From: Puniceicoccaceae bacterium
GTDB lineage: Bacteria; Verrucomicrobiota; Verrucomicrobiia; Opitutales; Opitutaceae
Length of the DNA stretch: 37,228 bases
NCBI GenBank assembly: GCA_007695295.1
Contig: REEB01000153.1
Location: 1-37,228, forward strand
Reading direction: 5' to 3'
Shown: positions 24,436 to 31,674 of the stretch, piece by piece
Layout of the letters: each line of letters opens with the position of its first letter
Numbering within the stretch: position 1 is the first letter of the stretch
Made by a program: the position numbers and the translations under genes
Notes under the pieces: model-generated
What the model saw: the letters and a program-made list of their open reading frames with translations, nothing else
Told to the model about the DNA's origin: nothing
Database searches by the model: none

Positions 24436-25452
24436 ATGTCCGAGGCCGAATTCACCCCCGTTTCCCCACCCGTCGCGATTCTCGGCGCCCTTCTTGGTCA
24501 GCGCGAGGGCTACGTAAGCGGCACCCAGCTCGCCGCCCAGCTCGGCATCTCGAGAGTGGCGGTCTGGAAACACCTCCGGCGGCTCGAGCGCCAAGGCTTC
24601 CGCTTCGAAGCCGCCCGCCGCCGCGGCCACCGACTGCTCGAAGTTCCCGACCACCTTCACCCTCTCCTGCTTGAAGCCCTCCTGCCCCCGGAGCGGCGCC
24701 CCCCGACCTTCCTCTTTTTCACCTCCACCGACAGCACCAACACCCGGGCCGACCGCGCCTTGGCGGAGGGACATCCCGATCCCATCGTCGTCGTGGCCCG
24801 CGCCCAGGAGGCCGGCCGCGGCCGCCTCGGCCGCAGCTGGCACAGCGGCGACCACGGCAATCTCTACCTCAGCCTCGGACTCCGGCCCCGGCTCCCCCCG
24901 GCCCGCATGGGGCTCTTCACCTTGTGGATGGGGGTTTCCGCCGGCTCGTATCTGCGCGGCACGACCGGCCTCCCGCTCGGCCTCAAATGGCCCAACGACC
25001 TCATGGCGGACGGAAAAAAAGTCGCGGGCATGCTCACGGAGGCGAAAATGGACGCCGACCAGACCCGGGAAACCGTCTTCGGCCTCGGGCTCAACATCAA
25101 TGCTCCGGCCGACACCTTTCCGGCCGAACTCCGCTCCCTCGCCACCTCGCTCGCCATCGAGCATGGCAGCCCGCTGCCGGCCAACCCCCTCGCCGCCGGC
25201 CTCATCGCCCGCCTGCTCGAAGCCTACGAAACCTTTCTCCGCGACGGCCACCGCGACCCGCTCGCCGACCTCTGGCCCCAATTCGATCTGCTCAAGGGCC
25301 GGCCCATCACCCTTCACCAAGGCACTTCCACTTTTTCCGGCACCGCCGCCGGCATCGACGCCCGCGGCAGCCTCATTCTCAAATCCCCCTCCGGCGGCCT
25401 GCAAACCTTCCGCGCCGGCGAGGTGACGATCGCAAAAACCGCGGCTCCATGA
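24436..25452 (+). CDS. birA: Bifunctional biotin-[acetyl-CoA-carboxylase] ligase / biotin operon repressor
   Basis: A 338-residue protein that makes biotinyl-5'-AMP and transfers biotin to carrier proteins such as AccB, and may also bind DNA. The N-terminal winged helix-turn-helix is at about 15-68 (SGTQLAAQLGISRVAVWKHLRRLE). The catalytic domain has STDSTNTRA (about 97-105), the adenylate loop GRGRLGRSW (127-135), KWPNDLM (184-190) and KKVAGMLTE. The C-terminal SH3-like cap ends near FRAGEV. The start at 24436 (MSEAEF) is chosen over a TTG 15 codons upstream that overlaps nadC. Its stop overlaps the coaX start (ATGA). The presence of the DNA-binding domain implies a biotin-responsive operator somewhere in the genome; none was seen here. 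Confidence 0.95.
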   Translation: MSEAEFTPVSPPVAILGALLGQREGYVSGTQLAAQLGISRVAVWKHLRRLERQGFRFEAARRRGHRLLEVPDHLHPLLLEALLPPERRPPTFLFFTSTDSTNTRADRALAEGHPDPIVVVARAQEAGRGRLGRSWHSGDHGNLYLSLGLRPRLPPARMGLFTLWMGVSAGSYLRGTTGLPLGLKWPNDLMADGKKVAGMLTEAKMDADQTRETVFGLGLNINAPADTFPAELRSLATSLAIEHGSPLPANPLAAGLIARLLEAYETFLRDGHRDPLADLWPQFDLLKGRPITLHQGTSTFSGTAAGIDARGSLILKSPSGGLQTFRAGEVTIAKTAAP

Positions 25453-26267
25453 ACCATCCCCCGCTCATCTGTATTGACTGTGGCAATACACACACCCACC
25501 TCGGCCTCGCCACCGGCGACACCCTGGCCGGCAAGGGGGAAGTCCCCACGCCCGCCCTGGCCGATCCGCAGGCCGGCCTCGCCGCCACCCTGCGGGGATG
25601 GCCGGAGCTCGCCCGAGCCACCACGGCCCCCGCCGCCGCCTTCTGCACCGTGGTGCCCGCGGCCGCTCCGGCCATCCGCCAAGCCCTGGAGCAAGCTTTT
25701 CCCGGCTGCCCCTGCTGGCAGCTCACCTGCGAAGCCGATCTCGGCCTTCCCATCACCTACCCCCAGCCCCGGGAAATCGGCCAGGACCGCCTCGCCAATG
25801 CGGCCGCTGCGGCCGCCGCCGGCACCCTGCCAGCGGTTGTCATAGACCTCGGCACCGCCGTGACCTTCGACATCCTTTCGGCGGACCGCGGCTACGAGGG
25901 CGGCATCATTGCCCCGGGCGTCGCCATCATGCACCGTTACCTCCACGAGCAGACGGCTCTCCTCCCCCTCCTCGACCCCGCGCCCGCGCCCCCCCCCGAA
26001 GCGGTCGGCAAATCCACCCGCGAGGCCATGCGCATCGGTTGCGCGATTGGCTTTGCCGGCATGATCCGCGCCTTGCTCGACCATGTTCTGGCGGAGTTCG
26101 CCCGCCGCCCCGGAAGCCCCCGGCCCGCCCTTTTCACCACCGGCGGCAGCGCCCACCTGCTCGAAAGCTCGCTGCCGCCGGGCATACGCCACGATCCCCT
26201 GCTCACACTCCGCGGCCTCGCCGCCGCCTGGAAAAGGAACTTCACCCCCGGCCCGGTTTCACCATAA
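25449..26267 (+). CDS. coaX: Type III pantothenate kinase
   Basis: Phosphorylates pantothenate, the first step of CoA synthesis, in the cytoplasm. It belongs to the ASKHA fold of CoaX enzymes and needs no regulation by CoA. Phosphate-binding motifs are ICIDCGNTHTHLGL (7-20) and VVIDLGTAVTFD (130-141, D133). The pantothenate site is PREIGQDRLANA (107-118, D113 and R114), and GGIIAPG is at 151-157. FTTGGSAHLL is the usual C-terminal block. The 272-residue length is normal. The ATG overlaps the birA stop, so the two are translationally coupled; birA-coaX pairs are common in bacteria. A run of alanines (119-124) is a local feature of the high-GC code. It is the last gene of the operon. Confidence 0.94.
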   Translation: MNHPPLICIDCGNTHTHLGLATGDTLAGKGEVPTPALADPQAGLAATLRGWPELARATTAPAAAFCTVVPAAAPAIRQALEQAFPGCPCWQLTCEADLGLPITYPQPREIGQDRLANAAAAAAAGTLPAVVIDLGTAVTFDILSADRGYEGGIIAPGVAIMHRYLHEQTALLPLLDPAPAPPPEAVGKSTREAMRIGCAIGFAGMIRALLDHVLAEFARRPGSPRPALFTTGGSAHLLESSLPPGIRHDPLLTLRGLAAAWKRNFTPGPVSP

Positions 26268-26306
26268 CCGGATCGGGTGCAATCCGGGGCTTGGCGCATG
26301 CGCGCC
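26268..26306 (+). terminator. Two small hairpins after coaX
   Basis: CCGGAT 26268-26273 pairs with ATCCGG 26282-26287 (8-base loop) immediately after the coaX stop, and GGCGC 26293-26297 pairs with GCGCC 26302-26306 (loop ATGC). Neither is followed by a T run. They may weakly separate the coaX transcript from the ABC operon. Confidence 0.3.
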
Positions 26307-26319
26307 GGTCCGGTAATGT
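26291..26319 (+). promoter_or_regulatory. Possible promoter of the Gld-like ABC operon
   Basis: TTGGCG at 26291-26296 and TAATGT at 26314-26319 have a 17-base spacer. The match to consensus is partial, and the -35 overlaps the second hairpin after coaX. It lies about 30 bases before the GTG start of the ATPase gene. Confidence 0.22.
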
Positions 26320-26348
26320 GACCCTTCCAGCATTCTTTTATCACCAGA

Positions 26349-27464
26349 GTGGAAAACCTTCCCCACGCCATCGAAGTCGATCGGCTCGTCAAACGCTATG
26401 GCAGCCAAGTCGCGGTCAACCAAATCTCCTTCACCGTCGGCCGCGGCGAAATTGTCGGCTTTCTCGGGCCCAACGGCGCCGGCAAAAGCACCACCATGCG
26501 CATCCTCACCGGCTACCTGCCGGCGACCTCCGGCAGCGCGACCGTCTGCGGCTACCCGGTCGCCGCCCAGCCGGTGGAAGTGAAGAGCCGCATCGGCTAC
26601 ATGCCGGAAAACAACCCCCTGCCCGAAGACCTCCGGGTGGTCGAATACCTCCGCTGGCGAGGCCGGCTCAAGGGCGTTCCCCGCCGCCGCCTCCGCCGCC
26701 GCATCGACGAAGTCCTCGAAGTCTGCGACCTCACCCGGGCCCGCCGCCGCATCATCGGCAAACTCTCGAAAGGCTTCCGGCAGCGCGTCGGCATCGCCGA
26801 TGCCATCCTCTCCGAGCCGGAAGTGATCATCATGGACGAGCCGACCATCGGTCTCGACCCCCACCAGATTGTCATGATCCGGGACCTCATCGCCGGCTTC
26901 CGCGGCCGCATGACGGTGATCCTCTCGAGCCACATCCTGCCCGAGATCGAAATGACCTGCGACCGGGTCATCATCATCAACGCCGGCCGCATCGTCGCCA
27001 CCGGATCCCCGGATGAACTGCGCCGCGAGTTTATCGGCAGCCTCGCCTTCGACCTCGAGCTCGCCGGCCCCACCCCTTCCCTCCGCGATGCCCTCCTGCC
27101 GCTCGACCCGGCTCTCCGGATCGAGGCCGGGGAGCCTTCCGAGAACGGCTCCTTCCGGACCGTGCGCATCCAGACCAGCCACGGACCCGAGTTCGGCGAA
27201 GCAATCATCAAGGCCGTCACCACCCGGGCCGACCTCCGCCTCCGCAGTCTGACCCGCCGGACCGCCTCCCTCGAGGAGGTCTTTCTCGCCGCCACCCGCC
27301 GAAGCTGGGAAACCGAACTGCCGCTTCCCGCCGCCCCCCCTTCGCCCTCCAATCCCACCCCCGACGAACCCTCTCCCGAACCTGCCGCCGCCGCAGAATC
27401 CCCCACCGCCGCTCCCGACCGCGATCCGCCCGGCGCATCCGACCAGTCCCGCCCTTCGCCATGA
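26349..27464 (+). CDS. ABC transporter ATPase, GldA/CcmA-like
   Basis: The nucleotide-binding subunit of an ABC-2 type exporter or envelope system. Walker A is GPNGAGKST (40-48), the signature LSKGFRQRVGIA (139-150), Walker B VIIMDEPTIGLDP (159-171) and the H-loop SSHILPE. The PENNPLPEDL stretch and the signature with K replacing G (LSKGF) are typical of GldA-type ATPases. After the domain (about 235) is a regulatory extension, then a tail of about 45 residues rich in Pro, Ala and Ser (about 325-371), probably disordered. The start is GTG at 26349 with no visible Shine-Dalgarno. The stop overlaps the permease start (ATGA). With the next two genes it forms a GldAFG-like set, known from gliding Bacteroidetes but widespread in non-gliding bacteria. 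Confidence 0.93.
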   Translation: MENLPHAIEVDRLVKRYGSQVAVNQISFTVGRGEIVGFLGPNGAGKSTTMRILTGYLPATSGSATVCGYPVAAQPVEVKSRIGYMPENNPLPEDLRVVEYLRWRGRLKGVPRRRLRRRIDEVLEVCDLTRARRRIIGKLSKGFRQRVGIADAILSEPEVIIMDEPTIGLDPHQIVMIRDLIAGFRGRMTVILSSHILPEIEMTCDRVIIINAGRIVATGSPDELRREFIGSLAFDLELAGPTPSLRDALLPLDPALRIEAGEPSENGSFRTVRIQTSHGPEFGEAIIKAVTTRADLRLRSLTRRTASLEEVFLAATRRSWETELPLPAAPPSPSNPTPDEPSPEPAAAAESPTAAPDRDPPGASDQSRPSP

Positions 27465-28222
27465 AACACTTCTTCGTGCTTCTGCGCCACGAAATGTGGG
27501 CCCTGCTCATCAACCCGGGGACTTACATCGCCGCCTTTCTTTTCCTCATCGTGATGGGCTTCATCTTCCAGGATCTGCTCACCGCCCTGGTCCGCAATCC
27601 CCAGGAAAATCCACCCGGCGTCACTTTTTTCCAGCTCTTCTGGCTGCCCGTGTTCTTCCTCGTCCCGCTGCTCACCATGCGCAGCCTCGCCGAGGAGCGC
27701 CGCATGGGCACCCTCGAAACCCTCATGACCACCCCGGTGACCAGCGTCGAGGTCGTAACGAGCAAATTCGCCGCCGCCTATTTTTACTACCTCATGCTCT
27801 GGCTGGCCACCGCCTCCTTCCATTTCATCCTGTATCAATTTTCCAGGGACATCCGGCTGGTCGACTGGGGGGCCCTCGCCGGCGGTTATCTCTTCGTTGC
27901 CCTCAGCGGGCTGCTCTTCATCGCCCTCGGCATCCTCGCCAGCGCCCTCACCCGCAGCCAGCTCGTCGCCGGGATTTTCGCCTTCACCCTCGTCTTCACC
28001 ACCATCATCGGCGGCCGCTACCTCGAGGAACTGGTCCTGCTCCAGGAGGCCCGCGCCGAATGGGTCGGCCGGGTCGTGGAGCACCTGCAGATCTTCCAGC
28101 ACGCGGAGGATTTCACCGCCGGCGTGATCGACTCGCGGCCGATCGTGTTCTACATTTCCGGCGCCGCCCTGCTGATCTTCTTCAGCATCCTCGCGGTCGA
28201 CCTCAAAAACAACCGTACCTGA
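27461..28222 (+). CDS. ABC-2 type permease, GldF-like
   Basis: A 253-residue membrane protein with about six helices: 20-40 (NPGTYIAAFLFLIVMGFIF), 58-75, 103-126, 138-160, 167-186 and 231-247. The TMRSLAEERRMGTLETLMTTPVT segment between helices 2 and 3 is the hallmark of ABC-2 permeases of the Gld type. It begins with an ATGA overlap to the ATPase and is followed by the GldG-like gene after four bases. It should form the membrane channel of the complex with the ATPase. What is moved is unknown; related complexes have been linked to polymer export or envelope assembly. Confidence 0.9.
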   Translation: MKHFFVLLRHEMWALLINPGTYIAAFLFLIVMGFIFQDLLTALVRNPQENPPGVTFFQLFWLPVFFLVPLLTMRSLAEERRMGTLETLMTTPVTSVEVVTSKFAAAYFYYLMLWLATASFHFILYQFSRDIRLVDWGALAGGYLFVALSGLLFIALGILASALTRSQLVAGIFAFTLVFTTIIGGRYLEELVLLQEARAEWVGRVVEHLQIFQHAEDFTAGVIDSRPIVFYISGAALLIFFSILAVDLKNNRT

Positions 28223-28226
28223 CGCC

Positions 28227-29690
28227 ATGGCCGCCTCCAGCTTCCAGTCCAACCGCTGGCTCCGCCTGCTCAATGTCGCCATCCAAGTCGTCCTCGTGCT
28301 CGTTGTCTTCGGCGCGGTCAACTACCTCGGCTCCCGCTTTTTCCATCGCACCGATCTCACCACCGACCGGATCTACTCCCTCTCCGCCGAAACCCAGTCC
28401 TACATCCGCCAACTCGAGCATCCCGTCACCGTGGTCGTGACTATTATCGCCGATGACGCCGGCCCGGAGCTCGAACAGGCCTTCCGCGACGTCCGTGGCA
28501 TCCTCCGCGAATACGCCTACGCCTCCCGCAACAACCCGGAGGCGACCATCGAGGTCGAGTTCGTCAACGTCTTCCAGCAACGCCGCCGGGCCGAAGCCCT
28601 CGGCCTCGACCAGCCCAATGTGGTCCTCTTCCAGTCCGGCAACCGCCAGCGCACAGTCTTTCTCAACGACCTCTACCGCACCCGCGATCGCCAGCGGAAG
28701 GAGTTCCAGGGCGAGCGCATCTTCACCTCCGCCCTCCTCGACGTCACCAGCCGCCAGCGCCCGGTGCTCTACTTTCTCACCGGCCACGGGGAGATGCGGC
28801 TCAACGATGTCGACCCCATCCGCGGCCTCTCCCAGCTCGAAGGCGCCCTCCTGACGCGCAATTTCGACGTCCGCCCGCTCGATCTCAATCTCGCCCGCGA
28901 AGTGCCCGAGGATGCCTCCATGGTGATCCTGCCCTCGCCCCAGGCCCCCCTCTTTCCCTGGGAGCAGGAAGCGCTGCGCCGCTACCTCGGCCCCGCCTCC
29001 GGGCGGCTGCTCATCCTGCTCGATCCAGCCGTCTCCCACCACCTCGACGATCTGCTTTTCGAGTGGGGCATCCTGGCCGACGATGTCCTCGTCATCGAAA
29101 GGGATCCCGCCAACCTGCTGGAGGGCGGCGACCTGCTCCTGCGCCGTTTCGCCCGCCACCCCGTCACCGAACTGCTCATCGACAACCAGATCCCCATCGT
29201 CTCCGGCCGGGCGCGTTCGGTGCGGATGGATCCCGGCCGACCCCTCGATGATTCCCTCCAAGTGACGGAGCTCATCGCCACCTCGGACCGCTCCTGGGGC
29301 GAACGCCACTACACTCGCCCGGGCACGCCGACCTTCGACCCCACGGTCGATCTCCGCGGGCCAGTCAAGGTCGCCGCCATCGCCGAACGCAAAGTGGACT
29401 CCCGCCTCGGCATCAGCATCCCGGCCGGCCGCCTCATCGTTTTCGGCACCTCCGACTTCATCTCCAACAACCGGATCAACGCCCTCGGCAACCTCACCCT
29501 CTTCCTCAACACCGTCAATTGGGCCCTTGACCGCGACGAGCTCCTCAACATCCCCGCCCGACCCGTCCGCACCCTCCAGCTCAATCTCAGCCAGCACCAG
29601 CTCGCCCTCAGCCGGTTCGGCATCTGGTTCGGCCCGCCCCTGCTGGTCGCCGCCTTCGGCTTTTTCATCCACCTGATCCGCCGGCACTAG
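28227..29690 (+). CDS. GldG-like ABC-associated auxiliary protein
   Basis: A 487-residue protein with a transmembrane helix near each end (about 14-34 and 464-482) and a large extracytoplasmic domain between. The N-terminal part (DRIYSLSAETQSYIRQLEHPVTVVV) and the VLYFLTGHGE block near 180 identify the ABC-type auxiliary domain of GldG proteins. The middle has the Rossmann-like MVILPSPQAPLFPWEQEALRRYL and GRLLILLDP units. It follows the permease by four bases and is followed by the DUF4340 gene after four bases. In this protein group it is a partner of the ATPase/permease pair, perhaps binding the substrate outside the membrane; this is inferred from context. Confidence 0.9.
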   Translation: MAASSFQSNRWLRLLNVAIQVVLVLVVFGAVNYLGSRFFHRTDLTTDRIYSLSAETQSYIRQLEHPVTVVVTIIADDAGPELEQAFRDVRGILREYAYASRNNPEATIEVEFVNVFQQRRRAEALGLDQPNVVLFQSGNRQRTVFLNDLYRTRDRQRKEFQGERIFTSALLDVTSRQRPVLYFLTGHGEMRLNDVDPIRGLSQLEGALLTRNFDVRPLDLNLAREVPEDASMVILPSPQAPLFPWEQEALRRYLGPASGRLLILLDPAVSHHLDDLLFEWGILADDVLVIERDPANLLEGGDLLLRRFARHPVTELLIDNQIPIVSGRARSVRMDPGRPLDDSLQVTELIATSDRSWGERHYTRPGTPTFDPTVDLRGPVKVAAIAERKVDSRLGISIPAGRLIVFGTSDFISNNRINALGNLTLFLNTVNWALDRDELLNIPARPVRTLQLNLSQHQLALSRFGIWFGPPLLVAAFGFFIHLIRRH

Positions 29691-29694
29691 CCCC

Positions 29695-31662
29695 ATGAGC
29701 CTCAAATTCACGCTCCTGCTCGCCCTTCTCGCGGCCGGCTTGGTTTTCTCCATTTATTACTTCGAAAAAGAGTGGGACGCCGAAGCCCGCTGGCTTGAAA
29801 ACCGCCGCCAGATCCTCGGCCCGGAAAGCGTCGATCCCGACTTCCTCGCCTTCTCCCATCCCGGCCGAGGTGTATCGGTCGAGTTGCGACAAGGCCCGGA
29901 AGGCTGGGAGATCCACCAGCCCTTCCCCTGGCGGGCCAACCGCTTCGCCGTCGAGCGCATCCTCAACCAGCTCCAGTTTCTCGAGGCCGAAACCAGCTTC
30001 CCCGTGCGCGACCTCCCCCAGACCGGCCAGACCCTGGCCGATTACGGCCTCGATCCCGCCGAAATCACCCTCACCCTCGGCCGCAATGGCGAGATCCAGA
30101 CCCTCCGCATCGGACGGACCACCGAGGTCGGAAACCGCCTTTACCTGCTTTCCACCGATGGCGAGCGCGTCCATGTCGTCAACCGCGCCCTCCTCGACAG
30201 CCTCAGCCTCCGGGTCGAAGAGCTCCGGGGCGACGAAATCCTCACCATCCCCACTTTTGAAGTTCGCTCCTGGAGCCTCCAGACCCGCGAAACCGGCAGC
30301 CTGCGCATCCGCCTCGCCCGCCGGGCCGACCGCTGGTACTTCGAAACCCCCATCCAGGCCCGCGCCCATTCCACCTCCGTCGACACCCTCCTCAACAGCA
30401 TCCTTCAGCTCCGGGTCCGCAATTTCCCCCCCGTACCCGCCGGCGGCGGCGGCCCAACCGGGCTGGAATCGCCCCTCGTCCGCCTTGCCATCGAGGGTAA
30501 CGCCCGCCGCCAGACGCTGCTCGTGGGAGACCGCGTGCCGGACTCCGAGCAACCGGACGAGCACTACGCCAAACTCGAAAACCACCCCGCCATCTTCACC
30601 CTCCGCTTCCCCCAGCTCGCCGAGCTGCGCGACGCCCAGGTCGGGCTGCGCGAACGCCGCCTGCTCACCTTCGAGCTCGACCGGATCGAGTCCGCCGTCC
30701 TCGCCGCCGCCGGCCGCGATCCCGTCACCCTGCAACGCCTCGAAACCGGCAACTGGCAGGTGATGGTCCGGGGCGCCCGCGATTCCCTCGGCTCCATTCC
30801 GGGCGACGAGGCCGCCATCATTCGCCTCCTCGGCGATCTTGTCCAGCTGCGCGCCGTGCCCCGGGTCGGCTTCGTCAGCGACGCCCCCTCCGCGGCCGAC
30901 CTCGAGCGCTTCGGCCTCACCCCGCCGGAGTGGCAGGTGGAGTTCTCGATCCGGACCCCCGCCACCGGCGCTCCGGACAGCACCACCAACCCGACGATCC
31001 GCTCGGAGACGCTCCTCCTCGGCGCCCGCCACCCCGACAACCCCCGCCAGATCTACGCCAAGGTCCGGGGCGAGCCTTTCGTTTACCTGGTCGACAATTT
31101 CATCCTCGAAGACCTCTCCTCCAATCCCCTCACCTACCGCAACCGCATCCTGCGCGCACTGCCCGAAGGCGCCCGCATCACCCGCCTCAGCTTCCGCCGC
31201 CTTTCCGGGCCCGAAACCCTCCTCTCCACCACCCTCGCCGGTCCCGCCACCGAAGAAGCCCCCGGACTCGACTCCCTCGACGAAACCCTCGGCCACTTCG
31301 TCCGCCGGCTCGCCACGGCCCTCCGGCGGCTCCAGGCGGAGTCCTTCCTGGCCGATCATTACCAGTCCACCGTCCGCCTCGACGGCGACTCCCTCGTCTG
31401 GCACTACCTGCTCGATGCCACCATCCAGCTCGATGGCAGCCCCGATCCGGCCACCGAACGCATGCGGCTCTATTTTCTTCCGGTCGAGGGCGGGGCCCGG
31501 CTCGTCACCGGCTCTCCGGATCACGACCTCGTCTTTGAGGCCTCCCGCGACTTGGCCGACGCGATCACCAATCTCGTCTTCGCACTCGACGGGGCACCCC
31601 CCGCCGAGCGTCCCGCCGCCGTTCCCCCGGGTTCCGACTCCGCCGGCCTTCCTCCCTCCTGA
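29695..31662 (+). CDS. DUF4340 membrane-anchored protein
   Basis: A 655-residue protein with an N-terminal helix (about 4-24) and a long periplasmic beta-rich part. Repeated modules of the form TLADYGLDPAEITLTL ... RIGRTTEVGNRLYLL and LERFGLTPPEWQVEF ... LLLGARHPDNPRQIYAKV are typical of DUF4340, which is usually found next to GldG-like genes; here at least two such modules are seen (about 95-180 and 395-470). The last residues are low-complexity Ala/Pro/Ser. It starts four bases after the GldG-like gene and ends 12 bases before the AsmA-like gene. It probably forms part of the same envelope complex; no biochemical role is known to me. Confidence 0.88.
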   Translation: MSLKFTLLLALLAAGLVFSIYYFEKEWDAEARWLENRRQILGPESVDPDFLAFSHPGRGVSVELRQGPEGWEIHQPFPWRANRFAVERILNQLQFLEAETSFPVRDLPQTGQTLADYGLDPAEITLTLGRNGEIQTLRIGRTTEVGNRLYLLSTDGERVHVVNRALLDSLSLRVEELRGDEILTIPTFEVRSWSLQTRETGSLRIRLARRADRWYFETPIQARAHSTSVDTLLNSILQLRVRNFPPVPAGGGGPTGLESPLVRLAIEGNARRQTLLVGDRVPDSEQPDEHYAKLENHPAIFTLRFPQLAELRDAQVGLRERRLLTFELDRIESAVLAAAGRDPVTLQRLETGNWQVMVRGARDSLGSIPGDEAAIIRLLGDLVQLRAVPRVGFVSDAPSAADLERFGLTPPEWQVEFSIRTPATGAPDSTTNPTIRSETLLLGARHPDNPRQIYAKVRGEPFVYLVDNFILEDLSSNPLTYRNRILRALPEGARITRLSFRRLSGPETLLSTTLAGPATEEAPGLDSLDETLGHFVRRLATALRRLQAESFLADHYQSTVRLDGDSLVWHYLLDATIQLDGSPDPATERMRLYFLPVEGGARLVTGSPDHDLVFEASRDLADAITNLVFALDGAPPAERPAAVPPGSDSAGLPPS

Positions 31663-31674
31663 TCGGGTGCCGCC